The position numbers and the translations under genes were made by a program. 23,499 nt of DNA. It comes from Planctomycetaceae bacterium (lineage in GTDB: Bacteria; Planctomycetota; Planctomycetia; Pirellulales; UBA1268). The notes beneath the pieces are model-generated. The model worked only from the letters and a program-made list of their open reading frames with translations, made no database searches and had not been told where the DNA came from. This document shows, piece after piece, positions 15,983 through 23,499 of the stretch. Numbering within the stretch: the first letter of the stretch is position 1; every line of letters begins with the position of its first letter. The stretch covers positions 1 through 23,499 of the forward strand of contig CACORA010000030.1 of assembly GCA_902629495.1 (NCBI GenBank), written 5' to 3'.

Positions 15983-17274
15983 TTGCGGAAACAATAGGTG
16001 ACGTAGAACAGGCACCTTTGTGACCTCTGTGGTGCTAAATAGATAGAGCAACCAACAACTCCACACAGCGTTGCACAGGTAGCCATCAACAGGACGAGGT
16101 TTTCGGGATTAGGATTAAGGAGCGGAAAAGTCACAGTCATAATGAATGCAAATCCCATGAGGATCCATGAAAAGAAAACGTAACTGGAAGCTATGGCGTA
16201 GTTTTTCAACACGAGCACAAGAGCTAATGGAACCATGGCAAAACCATAAAAACGCAGGATTTCAGCGGCTTCTGGAAATCGCTCATGGAAGAAAAGTCCA
16301 ATAAAGAAATCACTCATCAACATATACATGAGTGCTGCAGCACTACATAACAACAATGTCAAGAAAAACGATTGGTAGAGTAACGCTTTATTTGATGAAT
16401 GCGTTCTGATATTTGCAGCCACCATCGGAAAAAGTGCCATGACCAAACCACCAGGTATGTACAACACTGCTTTTCCTAATACTGCCGCTGCTGAATATGA
16501 ACCCGCAAGATCTGGCTCGAAAAAGTAGTTGGCAAGTGGGATATCCAACTGGCTGAGCAAAGTAAATGAACCGCTTGCACAGATCACCGGTACTGTTTCA
16601 GACCATTGAAAACCAAATGGCTCAACAGTCTCTCTCTGCTCAACTTTTGAAAACAGCTGTAGGAGACGCATCATCCCGCTCATCCATGTCACAACAGATG
16701 CGAAAAGCATCCCTGAAAGAGCACCCCATACTCCCAGATCAAGGAATGCAATCAACATGTAGCTCAACAGAATCTTAAATGTGACCGGAAGAATGCTCAG
16801 TGAGCCTAGCCAACCGAATGCATGGAGGCCTTGAAAAAATCCAGCATTCATTAAGACAAAAGCATTCCCAACAACAATACCAAAAAATAACCAAATAACA
16901 GAACGATCTGATGTTTTGACAAACGTCTGTATAACTGGCATCCCCAAAGCGACAACACAAGCAAGCATGACAGAGATGAGTACGAGGCGTATGTGCCAAT
17001 AGCGATACATTGCCACAACGGTAGCGTTATGACCAATGGCTTGAAGACTTGCTACCCGCCTTGCAATCAACATTACAAAGGCTGCTAGCGGCGATGCAAG
17101 CACCATCGTGAGGGCATTCAATGCACTGAACAATGAAAATGTTTCTTTCTCAAGGAGGCATCCCATGAGAATTTGAAAAGCATAGCCACATATACCAGCC
17201 AACAAGCCGCTTACGGTAAGCCAACCACCAGCAACAATAAATTGTTTATGCGGCTTACCGAAGAAACGATTCAT
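15973..17274 (-). CDS. Polysaccharide flippase-like membrane protein (MATE/MOP superfamily)
   Basis: A 433-residue polytopic protein with about 12 hydrophobic segments, fitting the Wzx-like oligosaccharide flippases that move lipid-linked glycans across the inner membrane. Supporting signs are FIVAGGWLTVSGLLAGICGY near the N-terminus, QLDIPLANYFFEPDLAGSYSAA in the middle (the SQxDxxxANYFF..AG.YSAA pattern of these exporters) and GGLVMALFPMV after it. Length fits the family. Its ATG shares one base with the TAA of the preceding methyltransferase gene (TAATG), so the two are coupled. Within this operon it probably exports the glycan made by the neighbouring glycosyltransferases. Confidence 0.85.
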   Translation of the reverse strand: MNRFFGKPHKQFIVAGGWLTVSGLLAGICGYAFQILMGCLLEKETFSLFSALNALTMVLASPLAAFVMLIARRVASLQAIGHNATVVAMYRYWHIRLVLISVMLACVVALGMPVIQTFVKTSDRSVIWLFFGIVVGNAFVLMNAGFFQGLHAFGWLGSLSILPVTFKILLSYMLIAFLDLGVWGALSGMLFASVVTWMSGMMRLLQLFSKVEQRETVEPFGFQWSETVPVICASGSFTLLSQLDIPLANYFFEPDLAGSYSAAAVLGKAVLYIPGGLVMALFPMVAANIRTHSSNKALLYQSFFLTLLLCSAAALMYMLMSDFFIGLFFHERFPEAAEILRFYGFAMVPLALVLVLKNYAIASSYVFFSWILMGFAFIMTVTFPLLNPNPENLVLLMATCATLCGVVGCSIYLAPQRSQRCLFYVTYCFRKWL

Positions 17275-17915
17275 TAGTCATTCGCTATTGGATGCTTACG
17301 TGTGGCAATAAAAATATCATGCTCAATATGCCATGATAGGGCGTTTTCACGAGCCCATTCCACAAGAAAATGCCGCTCTGGATAGTGTCGAAACAGTTTT
17401 TGTGTCGGTTCAAAGCATCTGACATCATCGATCATGATAGAAACATTTTCCAAATCCGATAACTTGGATGCTATCAGTTGACATTCATAACGTATCGGAG
17501 TGTCGTTGGCCCCTTGATACGTTCCCTCTCCTGACCAGTGTCCGTCCAGCCAAAACGTTACATCTCCAGACACTGTATGAAGTACTTCTGATAGCACCTC
17601 TTCGCTTGTCCCTTCATGGACTGTAATCCTATGATGTCCCTGAAAACGCTTTATCGCCTGACGAGCAAGTAAGGCATCTGGTTCAATACTGATAACACTT
17701 GATGCCCATCGGCCAATATAGGCTGTTGTATCACCAGTATAGGTGCCCGTTTCAATCCATGTTGAGCCCTTAATACCATTGCGTTTGAGAACCTCCCACT
17801 TAATGTAACGTGGACTTGGTGCAACAAATTGCCGGGAGGACCACGACCAATATTCCCATATATCTCTTATCCATGGACAACATGAATTACAGATCTGTTT
17901 GAGGTACTCGTTCAT
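17274..17915 (-). CDS. Putative SAM-dependent methyltransferase
   Basis: A 213-residue protein that looks like a class I methyltransferase. WIETGTYTGDTTAYIG (53-68) is a glycine-rich loop I-like motif and VISIEPD (74-80) carries the acidic end of strand 2. FWLDGHWSGEGTYQG (121-135) holds a loop IV-like acidic site, and IMIDDVRCF follows at 160-168. There is no membrane segment. In sugar clusters such proteins often methylate a sugar, but related folds are also used by non-methyltransferases; the substrate is unknown. It overlaps the flippase gene by one base and follows the glycosyltransferase-like gene by 21 bases, giving an operon of glycosyltransferase, methyltransferase and flippase. Confidence 0.7.
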   Translation of the reverse strand: MNEYLKQICNSCCPWIRDIWEYWSWSSRQFVAPSPRYIKWEVLKRNGIKGSTWIETGTYTGDTTAYIGRWASSVISIEPDALLARQAIKRFQGHHRITVHEGTSEEVLSEVLHTVSGDVTFWLDGHWSGEGTYQGANDTPIRYECQLIASKLSDLENVSIMIDDVRCFEPTQKLFRHYPERHFLVEWARENALSWHIEHDIFIATRKHPIAND

Positions 17916-17936
17916 CTCTTTGCTTGGATCGATTCA

Positions 17937-18725
17937 TCAGTAGCTAATAAATATCTTCCGAAGAAAATTCATTACTCTCACTCTCCACTGCCACGGTATT
18001 TGCGCGATCACTGTAAACCAGAAGCTTGCAAGGACACTCCGTATATATGACAAACCGGAAAGGGATGGTCTTTCTGATGGGAGAACCTCGGTCGATTGAT
18101 TCTTCAAGAATCGCATACTTGCTGGTAAAAACTGTCCTTTCTCAACAAGATTTATGAGTTTGAGCGGATACTTTTTACTTCTCACGAAACCGTCCATATA
18201 GGCACTTCTATAAGAACCCATAATTTCAAAATTCCACGGTGATTCACCACATATAAGAAGATTTTGAAGGGTTTGTTTTTTCCAAAAACCGCAGACATTC
18301 ACTCTGTAGGGTGCTTTCTTGTCAATAAACATGTGCTGCTCATCACACCACGAATCCCCTTTCAGCTGATTCGTAAATTGAATGTGATGAAGATGTTTTT
18401 CTTTCATCAGCTGAAATTCGTTTTGTATAGTTTCTTCATCAACATCTTCTACAAGAATAAGATCTTCCAGTAACACCAGAAGATATGTTTCTTCTATCTG
18501 CTCGAGAATCTTTTGAAAACTTGTAGACCAATCGTGATCTTCACCGCTTAGAATGACTGTTACATTCTCAACGCCTGATTCTGAATACGTATTTGAACCA
18601 AGATAAACTGTATAACCACAACACGGCCATCGACGTTGAAATTCATTAAAAAAGATACCCCACAAATCCCTGTAGTGGTCAGAGGACAGGACAAGGATTC
18701 CACAGTCTCCGATTTGTTGTCCCAC
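17937..18725 (-). CDS. Putative glycosyltransferase-like protein
   Basis: A 262-residue protein, with ETYLLVLLEDLIL at about 79-91, a possible GT-A acidic site, and ESPWNFEIMGSYRS at 161-174. The latter matches a pattern I associate with poorly named glycosyltransferases in capsule and O-antigen loci. No canonical DxD is present. The last 50 residues hold a hydrophobic stretch (SVLASFWFTVIAQIPWQW) that could attach it to the membrane. The start is a GTG at 18725, supported by an AGGTGG ribosome binding site six bases upstream. First gene of the minus-strand flippase operon; a glycosyltransferase role is inferred mainly from this position. Confidence 0.55.
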   Translation of the reverse strand: MGQQIGDCGILVLSSDHYRDLWGIFFNEFQRRWPCCGYTVYLGSNTYSESGVENVTVILSGEDHDWSTSFQKILEQIEETYLLVLLEDLILVEDVDEETIQNEFQLMKEKHLHHIQFTNQLKGDSWCDEQHMFIDKKAPYRVNVCGFWKKQTLQNLLICGESPWNFEIMGSYRSAYMDGFVRSKKYPLKLINLVEKGQFLPASMRFLKNQSTEVLPSERPSLSGLSYIRSVLASFWFTVIAQIPWQWRVRVMNFLRKIFISY

Positions 18726-18731
18726 CTTTCA

Positions 18732-18737
18732 CCACCT
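18732..18737 (-). promoter_or_regulatory. Ribosome binding site supporting a GTG start
   Basis: On the minus strand AGGTGG lies six bases before the GTG at 18725-18723. It differs from AGGAGG by one base and is one of the few clear Shine-Dalgarno sites in the window, supporting a GTG start for the glycosyltransferase-like gene. Confidence 0.6.
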
Positions 18738-18946
18738 ACATTCAGTTTCGATCATTCTGCGATGTGAACCACTGTACGCAACATGGAGTGTTCGTCGATA
18801 GAATGACACTTACTGTTTTTCTTTTTTAGTCTTGTATCAAAAGAATTGTGATCTCTCACAAAGATATTGTACCATTTCTTTTCATTCGTTTACTAATCGA
18901 TTCTCTCCGTCGTTCTTCAACACTATTCTTCTTTCATGATTATTCC

Positions 18947-20779
18947 ATGAAGCAACTCTTTTCTCCGTTCGTACGCTCCACGCTCTTGGGCACAATAGCT
19001 CTGGTTGCATTCACCTGCTTTGGATGGTGTCTCGCCCACAACAAGTTTTCATCGAATACGTGGACGTTACCAACCAGTTATTTAGAAGGCGAATACGCGG
19101 ACTTCATCGGTACAGCCGCATTTTATAAAGCATTGTCTGATGGTGAGATTACACATTTTGGTGAAAAATCTGTTGAAAGCCTTGGAGCACCAGATGAAGC
19201 AAACTGGAACCAATATCCAACACCCGATGAAGCCCTTGCATTTTTATGCCAAACACTTGTAGGGCTCTTTGGTTTATTTCCTGGTTATAATATGAGTGTT
19301 CTCGTTGGCCATATAGCTGCCTCCGTCACCTTTTTTCTGGTTGCACGAATTGGTTTTCGTGTCCACGCTCTGTGGGCTTTCATTGGTGGGCTTGCTTTTG
19401 GATTAGCGCCGTATCAGTTTGCACAACAGCCACATCATCTTGCTTGTCAGTACATTTGGTATTTACCATTTTTCCCACTTGTTTGGACGTGGTTAGCATC
19501 AGATGAAGATCTCTCCTTGGGATCTCGTCGTTGGTGGCAAGCATTGGCAATCGGTTTCATCACAGGCCTTCAGAATCCGTATTATTCAAATATTTTTTGC
19601 CAACTCGTCTTAATCATTGGGGGTGTCCGTTCTTGGCAAATGAAATCACTGGAACGAGTCAAATCAGCTTCCTTAATTGTTGCCGCGGTGGCATTTGCAT
19701 TTTTTGCCTCTAATCTCGACACACTCTCCTTTCGTATTACAAATACAGCTGAAATGGCGGGTACGCCAATTATTGGTCAACGTGAATATCGCTGGATGGA
19801 TATTTATGGATTCAAACTGGTTGATCTCTTTATTCCTCCAGTAACGCACCATTCGAGTTCGCTTGCTACGTTTGGTCGGCAACATAGACAAGCATCTGCT
19901 CTCAATGACGAAGAAGGTTCTGGCTATCTTGGAATCCTTGGCATTGGTTGCTTTCTTTTTCTGATTTTCAACGCCACCCGTGCAATCCTTGATGGACGAC
20001 TGAAAGACGTACCTGTTGAGGTTTGGTGGTTACTATGGATTGTACTTATGTTTAACACAGGAGGCCTCAATTCAATGCTTGCAGCATTTACGGGCTTCAC
20101 GCTCTTTCGTACTGCAATTCGCTATAGCATTGTGGTACTTGTGATAAGCCTTCTTTACACAGCACGATGGATGACGCATTGGCAGGAAAAGAGTTTGTCG
20201 TCCTTTCAAGAAGAAATGTTACGAATTGTCACACTAACTGTGACATCGGGGAGTTTATTACTTGTGCTGTGGGACCAAATACCCAAAGCACCGACAAAAG
20301 AGCGCATTACTATGATCTCCAATGCTGTTCAATCAGACAAGAAATTTGTTGATGCAATCGAGGCGGCTCTCCCGAAAAAGTCTGAGAATAAAAAACCTAT
20401 GATTTTTCAATTACCTGTTATGGAGGGTCTTCCTCTACAAGGTGTTCCTGCTTCACACCACTTAAGACCTTTTCTCTACAGTTCAGATCTACACTTTTCG
20501 TACGGAGCAACTGGCGAGACACTGCGCTTGCAAAAGGATCTTGAAAGAGAACTTTTTCAGGGCGCTGAAATCGAACCCATACGTGACATCATTCAATTAT
20601 CTCCACAAAATGTCAGTGACGTCGTTGAGGGGCTTCGTCGAATTGGATTCTCTGCTATTTTCATCAACTGCAATGCGTATATCGATCGCGGGAAAGGGTT
20701 GCGTGATGTACTTCAATCACTTGGATACAATACCGCTGTTGAAAGTTCTGCGAAAGATTTTCTATGCATTATGCTTTGA
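18947..20779 (+). CDS. Polytopic GT-C-like membrane protein with C-terminal soluble domain
   Basis: About 610 residues. A basic N-terminus leads into a first helix near 11-30, then an extracytoplasmic loop (about 45-95, acidic: LEGEYADF). Several more helices follow, with conserved-looking LAFGLAPYQFAQQPHHLACQYIWYLPFFPLVW, up to about residue 430. The soluble C-terminal part (485-610) begins MIFQLPVMEG and has LHFSYGATGE and IGFSAIFINCNAYIDRG. This layout is that of large membrane proteins usually called hypothetical or GT-C/PMT-like glycosyltransferases that use polyprenyl-phosphate sugars. Catalysis is not proven. The start is set at the ATG at 18947 because it gives a normal membrane-protein N-terminus; the frame also contains a GTG 33 codons upstream (18848). 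It is divergent from the glycosyltransferase operon. The gap 18726-18946 shows no clear promoter. Confidence 0.65.
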   Translation: MKQLFSPFVRSTLLGTIALVAFTCFGWCLAHNKFSSNTWTLPTSYLEGEYADFIGTAAFYKALSDGEITHFGEKSVESLGAPDEANWNQYPTPDEALAFLCQTLVGLFGLFPGYNMSVLVGHIAASVTFFLVARIGFRVHALWAFIGGLAFGLAPYQFAQQPHHLACQYIWYLPFFPLVWTWLASDEDLSLGSRRWWQALAIGFITGLQNPYYSNIFCQLVLIIGGVRSWQMKSLERVKSASLIVAAVAFAFFASNLDTLSFRITNTAEMAGTPIIGQREYRWMDIYGFKLVDLFIPPVTHHSSSLATFGRQHRQASALNDEEGSGYLGILGIGCFLFLIFNATRAILDGRLKDVPVEVWWLLWIVLMFNTGGLNSMLAAFTGFTLFRTAIRYSIVVLVISLLYTARWMTHWQEKSLSSFQEEMLRIVTLTVTSGSLLLVLWDQIPKAPTKERITMISNAVQSDKKFVDAIEAALPKKSENKKPMIFQLPVMEGLPLQGVPASHHLRPFLYSSDLHFSYGATGETLRLQKDLERELFQGAEIEPIRDIIQLSPQNVSDVVEGLRRIGFSAIFINCNAYIDRGKGLRDVLQSLGYNTAVESSAKDFLCIML

Positions 20780-20865
20780 TCCTGCGCAAATGATACGCTA
20801 CGGATCATAGAAGAAATGTTGCATTCGTTTGTCTTGTCTTAATGCTTCTTTTGGACACTGGTGCG

Positions 20866-22623
20866 ATGAGCAATAGAAACATTCGCTCTGTACTCTTGAA
20901 AGCGGCTGTCATTGTACTGGCTGGTTTCTGGATCTATTTGCCGACCCTTCAAGGAGAATGGCTGTGGGATGACGACGTGATGCTTCTGGCCAATCCTACT
21001 GTTCAATCCGGATCGTTTTCTGGATTGATGAAGCTTTGGTTCAACCCTGAAGGAATCGATTACTTTCCTCTCACCTACAGTGTTCTCTGGATTCAATGGA
21101 TGTTGTTTGGTATCGATTCCACTGGCTACCATGTCGTGAATATTTTCCTCCATGTCATGACTGGTTTGTTACTGTGGTTTCTTTTGGAAAAAATGCATGT
21201 TCCTGGAGCGTACGCTGCGGCACTTGTCTTTACTGTACATCCTGTTTGTGTGGAAAGCGTAGCCTGGGTGGCCGAAACAAAAAATACGCTTTCCACATGC
21301 TTGTTTCTTTCCTCATGTATTTTTTGGGTTGAACAGGATGCTTTGGAGACTGGTCCCCGACGTGAGCGACTGTATCTTTGTTCGATTGTTTTCTATCTGT
21401 TCGCGATGTTTGCCAAAACCAGTATGGTGGCAATGCCAGTTCTGACCTTGCTATACGCTTGGTGGAAACGTGGGAACATAAAAACACAAGACATCATCAG
21501 GGCAGCACCCCTGTTTTTGATATCACTTGTTCTAGGGCTTATCACCATTCAATTTCAGCACAGCAAAGCAATCGGTGGAGAACAACTTCCAATCGGTGGT
21601 CTTGCATCCCGCATCGCCGTAGCTGGTATGGCAATTTTTTTCTATCTACGCACTCTTCTCTGGCCTATTAACCTGTTGCCTATTTATCCTCAATGGGATG
21701 TTAGTCCTCCACAATTGTGGCAGTTTGTTCCGTGGTTGATCATTGTGGGTGTTCTCTGGTGGCTTTGGACAAAAAGAACCATTCCATGGGCCTGTCATAC
21801 GCTCTTCGCATTCGGATTTTTTTTCCTCATGATTGCGCCTGTTCTGGGTTTTATCAATATTTCGTATATGCGTATTTCATGGGTTGCTGATCATTTTTTG
21901 TATCTTCCCATGATTGGCCCCCTGGTTCTTGTCGTAGCAACCATTTCGAAATGGCTTCATACACGAAAACCAAAAGAACAACTTGTTCTCAACTGTTTCG
22001 CCTTTGTTGTCATTCTCTTTCTTGCAGGAAACTCTTTTTTCTACAGTACGGCATGGGCCAAAGAGGAGTTTCTCTGGGACCATACGTTGCTTTACAACCC
22101 AGATGCCTGGCAGGCTCATAATCGGCTTGGCGTCAAGAAACTGAGTAAGAATGACCTAAGAGGAGCAGAGTACCATTTTCGGAATGCCTCTCGCTTACGT
22201 CCCGATCTCGGGGAAACAAAAAACAATCTTGGCCTCACGTTAGCTCGGACAGGACGACTCGATGAGGCTATTGAAATCTACAAATCTGCTGTACGTGCGT
22301 CACCGAAGATTCTCACCATTAGAAAGAATCTCGCGGATGCCTACATGGAGTTGGGAAAATACGAAGAGGCGAGTATTGCATATCAGCAAATATTGAATCA
22401 AAACCCTGACGATGCTTTCATTCTCAACTTACATGCCATTGCACTCTTTAAGCTTGGCAACATACAAACAGCTATCAGAGAGTTTCGTCGGGTTCTAGAA
22501 CTGGAGCCCAACTTTGATGAAGCATTAGAAAGCTTGAAGGTGGCTTCAAAAAAACTAGAAGAATCGCAGAAAAAAACGCCTCGAGTCCCAGATAGTTCCT
22601 CCGAAAAGAGCAATAACCCATAG
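20866..22623 (+). CDS. TMTC-like GT-C glycosyltransferase with C-terminal TPRs
   Basis: About 585 residues: roughly ten membrane helices followed by TPR repeats at about 415-560. The architecture and motifs match the bacterial relatives of TMTC proteins, eukaryotic GT-C enzymes that transfer mannose from a polyprenyl-phosphate donor to proteins. WDDD at 34-37 is the first-loop acidic site of GT-C enzymes. VHPVCVESVAWVAETKN follows, and ADHFLYLP at 341-348 is the family's sDRYxYLP-type motif with histidine in place of arginine. The TPRs would face the periplasm and bind the acceptor protein. The ATG at 20866 is preferred to the in-frame ATG at 20842 because it gives a basic N-terminus before the first helix. 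The C-terminal tail is Ser/Lys-rich. A donor synthase gene is convergent just downstream. Protein glycosylation is inference. Confidence 0.8.
   Translation: MSNRNIRSVLLKAAVIVLAGFWIYLPTLQGEWLWDDDVMLLANPTVQSGSFSGLMKLWFNPEGIDYFPLTYSVLWIQWMLFGIDSTGYHVVNIFLHVMTGLLLWFLLEKMHVPGAYAAALVFTVHPVCVESVAWVAETKNTLSTCLFLSSCIFWVEQDALETGPRRERLYLCSIVFYLFAMFAKTSMVAMPVLTLLYAWWKRGNIKTQDIIRAAPLFLISLVLGLITIQFQHSKAIGGEQLPIGGLASRIAVAGMAIFFYLRTLLWPINLLPIYPQWDVSPPQLWQFVPWLIIVGVLWWLWTKRTIPWACHTLFAFGFFFLMIAPVLGFINISYMRISWVADHFLYLPMIGPLVLVVATISKWLHTRKPKEQLVLNCFAFVVILFLAGNSFFYSTAWAKEEFLWDHTLLYNPDAWQAHNRLGVKKLSKNDLRGAEYHFRNASRLRPDLGETKNNLGLTLARTGRLDEAIEIYKSAVRASPKILTIRKNLADAYMELGKYEEASIAYQQILNQNPDDAFILNLHAIALFKLGNIQTAIREFRRVLELEPNFDEALESLKVASKKLEESQKKTPRVPDSSSEKSNNP
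22570..22576 (+). other. Seven-A run in the 3' end of the TMTC-like gene
   Basis: CAG followed by seven A residues and CGCC lies 16 codons before the TAG at 22621-22623. Loss of one A, or slippage here, would move reading into the frame that stays open to 22783, giving a longer C-terminus. It is either a homopolymer error, a slippage site or coincidence. Confidence 0.35.
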
Positions 22624-22783
22624 CATCTCTTCACATAAGAGTGAACTTGAGCAGTCCAGCATTCTTACTCAAGATCATCTTCATGAGGCTATTTTTCTTG
22701 TGCTCCAACGCAAGTACGAATCAACTGAAACGCTCTTCAAGGTATGCAGCGAATGCCACAAAAAACTGGCTGATGTCCTTTAG
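22622..22783 (+). other. Start-less open frame with CxxCH tail, possible C-terminal extension or gene remnant
   Basis: A frame without stops runs from before 22622 to the TAG at 22781-22783 and ends LTQDHLHEAIFLVLQRK, then a CSECHKKLADVL tail: an amphipathic helix followed by a CxxCH motif. No ATG, GTG or TTG precedes the coding-like part. It joins the TMTC-like gene by a one-base shift at the seven-A run. Its stop overlaps the stop of the convergent synthase gene (TTAG shared), an arrangement also seen at the convergent pair near 4672-4675. It could be a frameshifted tail of the TMTC-like protein, a small gene with a rare start, or a remnant. No family recognised. Confidence 0.3.
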
Positions 22784-23499
22784 AAACCAAACCAGGTTAT
22801 CCTAGCCAATTTGAGCAACTCACCGATGCTCCGCTTCATCTCCGCAAAATCTGCCTTACTCGAACCAACTTCACGATCATTAAATACAATTGGTACTTCA
22901 ATAATACGTGCTCCTGCTCGATGGGCTCTCCAAAGAAAATCTTCCTGAAAAGCATAGCCTTTAGATATGCCTTCAACGTCGACATCATCGAGTAACGTCA
23001 ATCGAACAGCCCGAAAACCTCCTGATGAATCTTTGACCGGTACCCTCAAAATCCATTCCGTAAACCAACACACAAGCCAACTGCTTATCTGTCTCGATAA
23101 CGGCCATCCAACTGTTCCTCCTCCTTGAACGCGGCGGGAACCGATTGCAATATCAAAAGTTTTTTCATTTTCTTGGCCCATGGCTTCAAGAAGACGTGGA
23201 ATATCTTTCGGATCGTGGCTAAAGTCTGCATCCATGTATACAGCTATATCAAATGCTTTTGATTTTGCTGTCTGGAGCCCTTCGAGGATCGCACTTCCAA
23301 GACCACGTCGATCACGTCGACCTAGGAGATGGACACGTTGATCATGTATGGCCATCTCTTGCACTATATCGCCTGTTCCATCTGGCGACTGATCATCGAT
23401 AACAAGAATTTGTGCCTCCGGTACTTCTTTGAGAACAGCTTCAATGAGAGCCGCAATATTGCCCTTCTCGTTGTATGTTGCGGTCTGTACGAGCACCTG
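22780..23499 (-). CDS. DPM1-type polyprenol-phosphate mannose synthase, N-terminus cut
   Basis: A soluble family 2 glycosyltransferase seen from TATYNEKGNI to the C-terminus (240 codons with the stop). The frame is open through the right edge, so the true start lies beyond it; the GTG at 23494-23496 is internal. The DPM1 subfamily transfers mannose from GDP-mannose to a polyprenyl phosphate on the cytoplasmic face. Motifs present are DDQSPDGT, DADFSHDP, GSRRVQGGG, DSSGGFR and the C-terminal FQEDFLWR. There is no membrane segment, so it is the single-domain form. It is convergent with the TMTC-like gene, a likely user of its product. Mannose is inferred from the family; glucose or another sugar cannot be excluded. 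Confidence 0.88.
   Translation of the reverse strand, partial: QVLVQTATYNEKGNIAALIEAVLKEVPEAQILVIDDQSPDGTGDIVQEMAIHDQRVHLLGRRDRRGLGSAILEGLQTAKSKAFDIAVYMDADFSHDPKDIPRLLEAMGQENEKTFDIAIGSRRVQGGGTVGWPLSRQISSWLVCWFTEWILRVPVKDSSGGFRAVRLTLLDDVDVEGISKGYAFQEDFLWRAHRAGARIIEVPIVFNDREVGSSKADFAEMKRSIGELLKLARITWFGF

Noticed and set aside
1..23499. tRNA genes, CRISPR arrays, insertion sequences or phage genes
   Set aside because: No cloverleaf, regular spacer array, transposase, integrase or terminal repeats were seen on either strand.

Overview
The window looks like a piece of a planctomycete chromosome (Planctomycetota, probably the Pirellulales side). The main evidence is a secreted DUF1549/DUF1553 protein directly followed by a Tat-exported DUF1501 protein, a gene pair typical of that phylum. 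Supporting signs are a tiny lysine/alanine-rich protein, an abundance of TPR and GT-C proteins, and few clear Shine-Dalgarno sites. Base composition is moderate, the standard code fits every gene, and GTG starts are used. No rRNA, tRNA, CRISPR array, insertion sequence or integrase was seen.

Layout. Positions 1-3022 (minus strand) hold a compact housekeeping run: class I/II aspartate aminotransferase, a MobA-like nucleotidyltransferase, and the N-terminal part of an AsmA-like envelope protein that leaves the window on the left. Positions 3119-3652 hold a short plus-strand unit: a structured leader, a strong ribosome binding site, a 27-residue (KKKA)n protein and a very strong intrinsic terminator. 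Positions 3653-5454 hold an RlmM-like 23S rRNA methyltransferase and a convergent monofunctional biotin ligase whose stop codons overlap. Positions 5621-7927 hold two tandem paralogous exported proteins that look like outer-membrane beta-barrels. Positions 7940-12141 (minus) hold the TPR-DUF1549-DUF1553 protein and its DUF1501 partner.

Positions 12244-23499 form a mixed-orientation glycan or glycosylation locus. It contains a GtrB/ArnC-like polyprenyl-phosphate glycosyltransferase, a GT2 glycosyltransferase, a divergent UDP-GlcNAc 2-epimerase-like protein, a polysaccharide flippase, a SAM methyltransferase-like protein and a second glycosyltransferase-like protein. It also holds a GT-C-like polytopic protein, a TMTC-like GT-C protein with C-terminal TPRs, and a DPM1-type polyprenol-phosphate mannose synthase cut by the right edge. 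Read together, these genes suggest synthesis, lipid loading, translocation and transfer of sugars at the envelope. The last two could form a mannose-donor and mannosyltransferase pair; this is inference.

The most unusual items are: (i) a well-formed reading frame after the TMTC-like gene that has no ordinary start, ends in a CxxCH-containing tail and joins the TMTC-like gene by a one-base shift at a seven-A run; (ii) the 27-residue KKKA protein with its structured leader and terminator; (iii) the TPR domain on a DUF1549/DUF1553 protein; and (iv) about 430 bases between the epimerase-like and flippase genes that carry only orphan or decayed reading frames.
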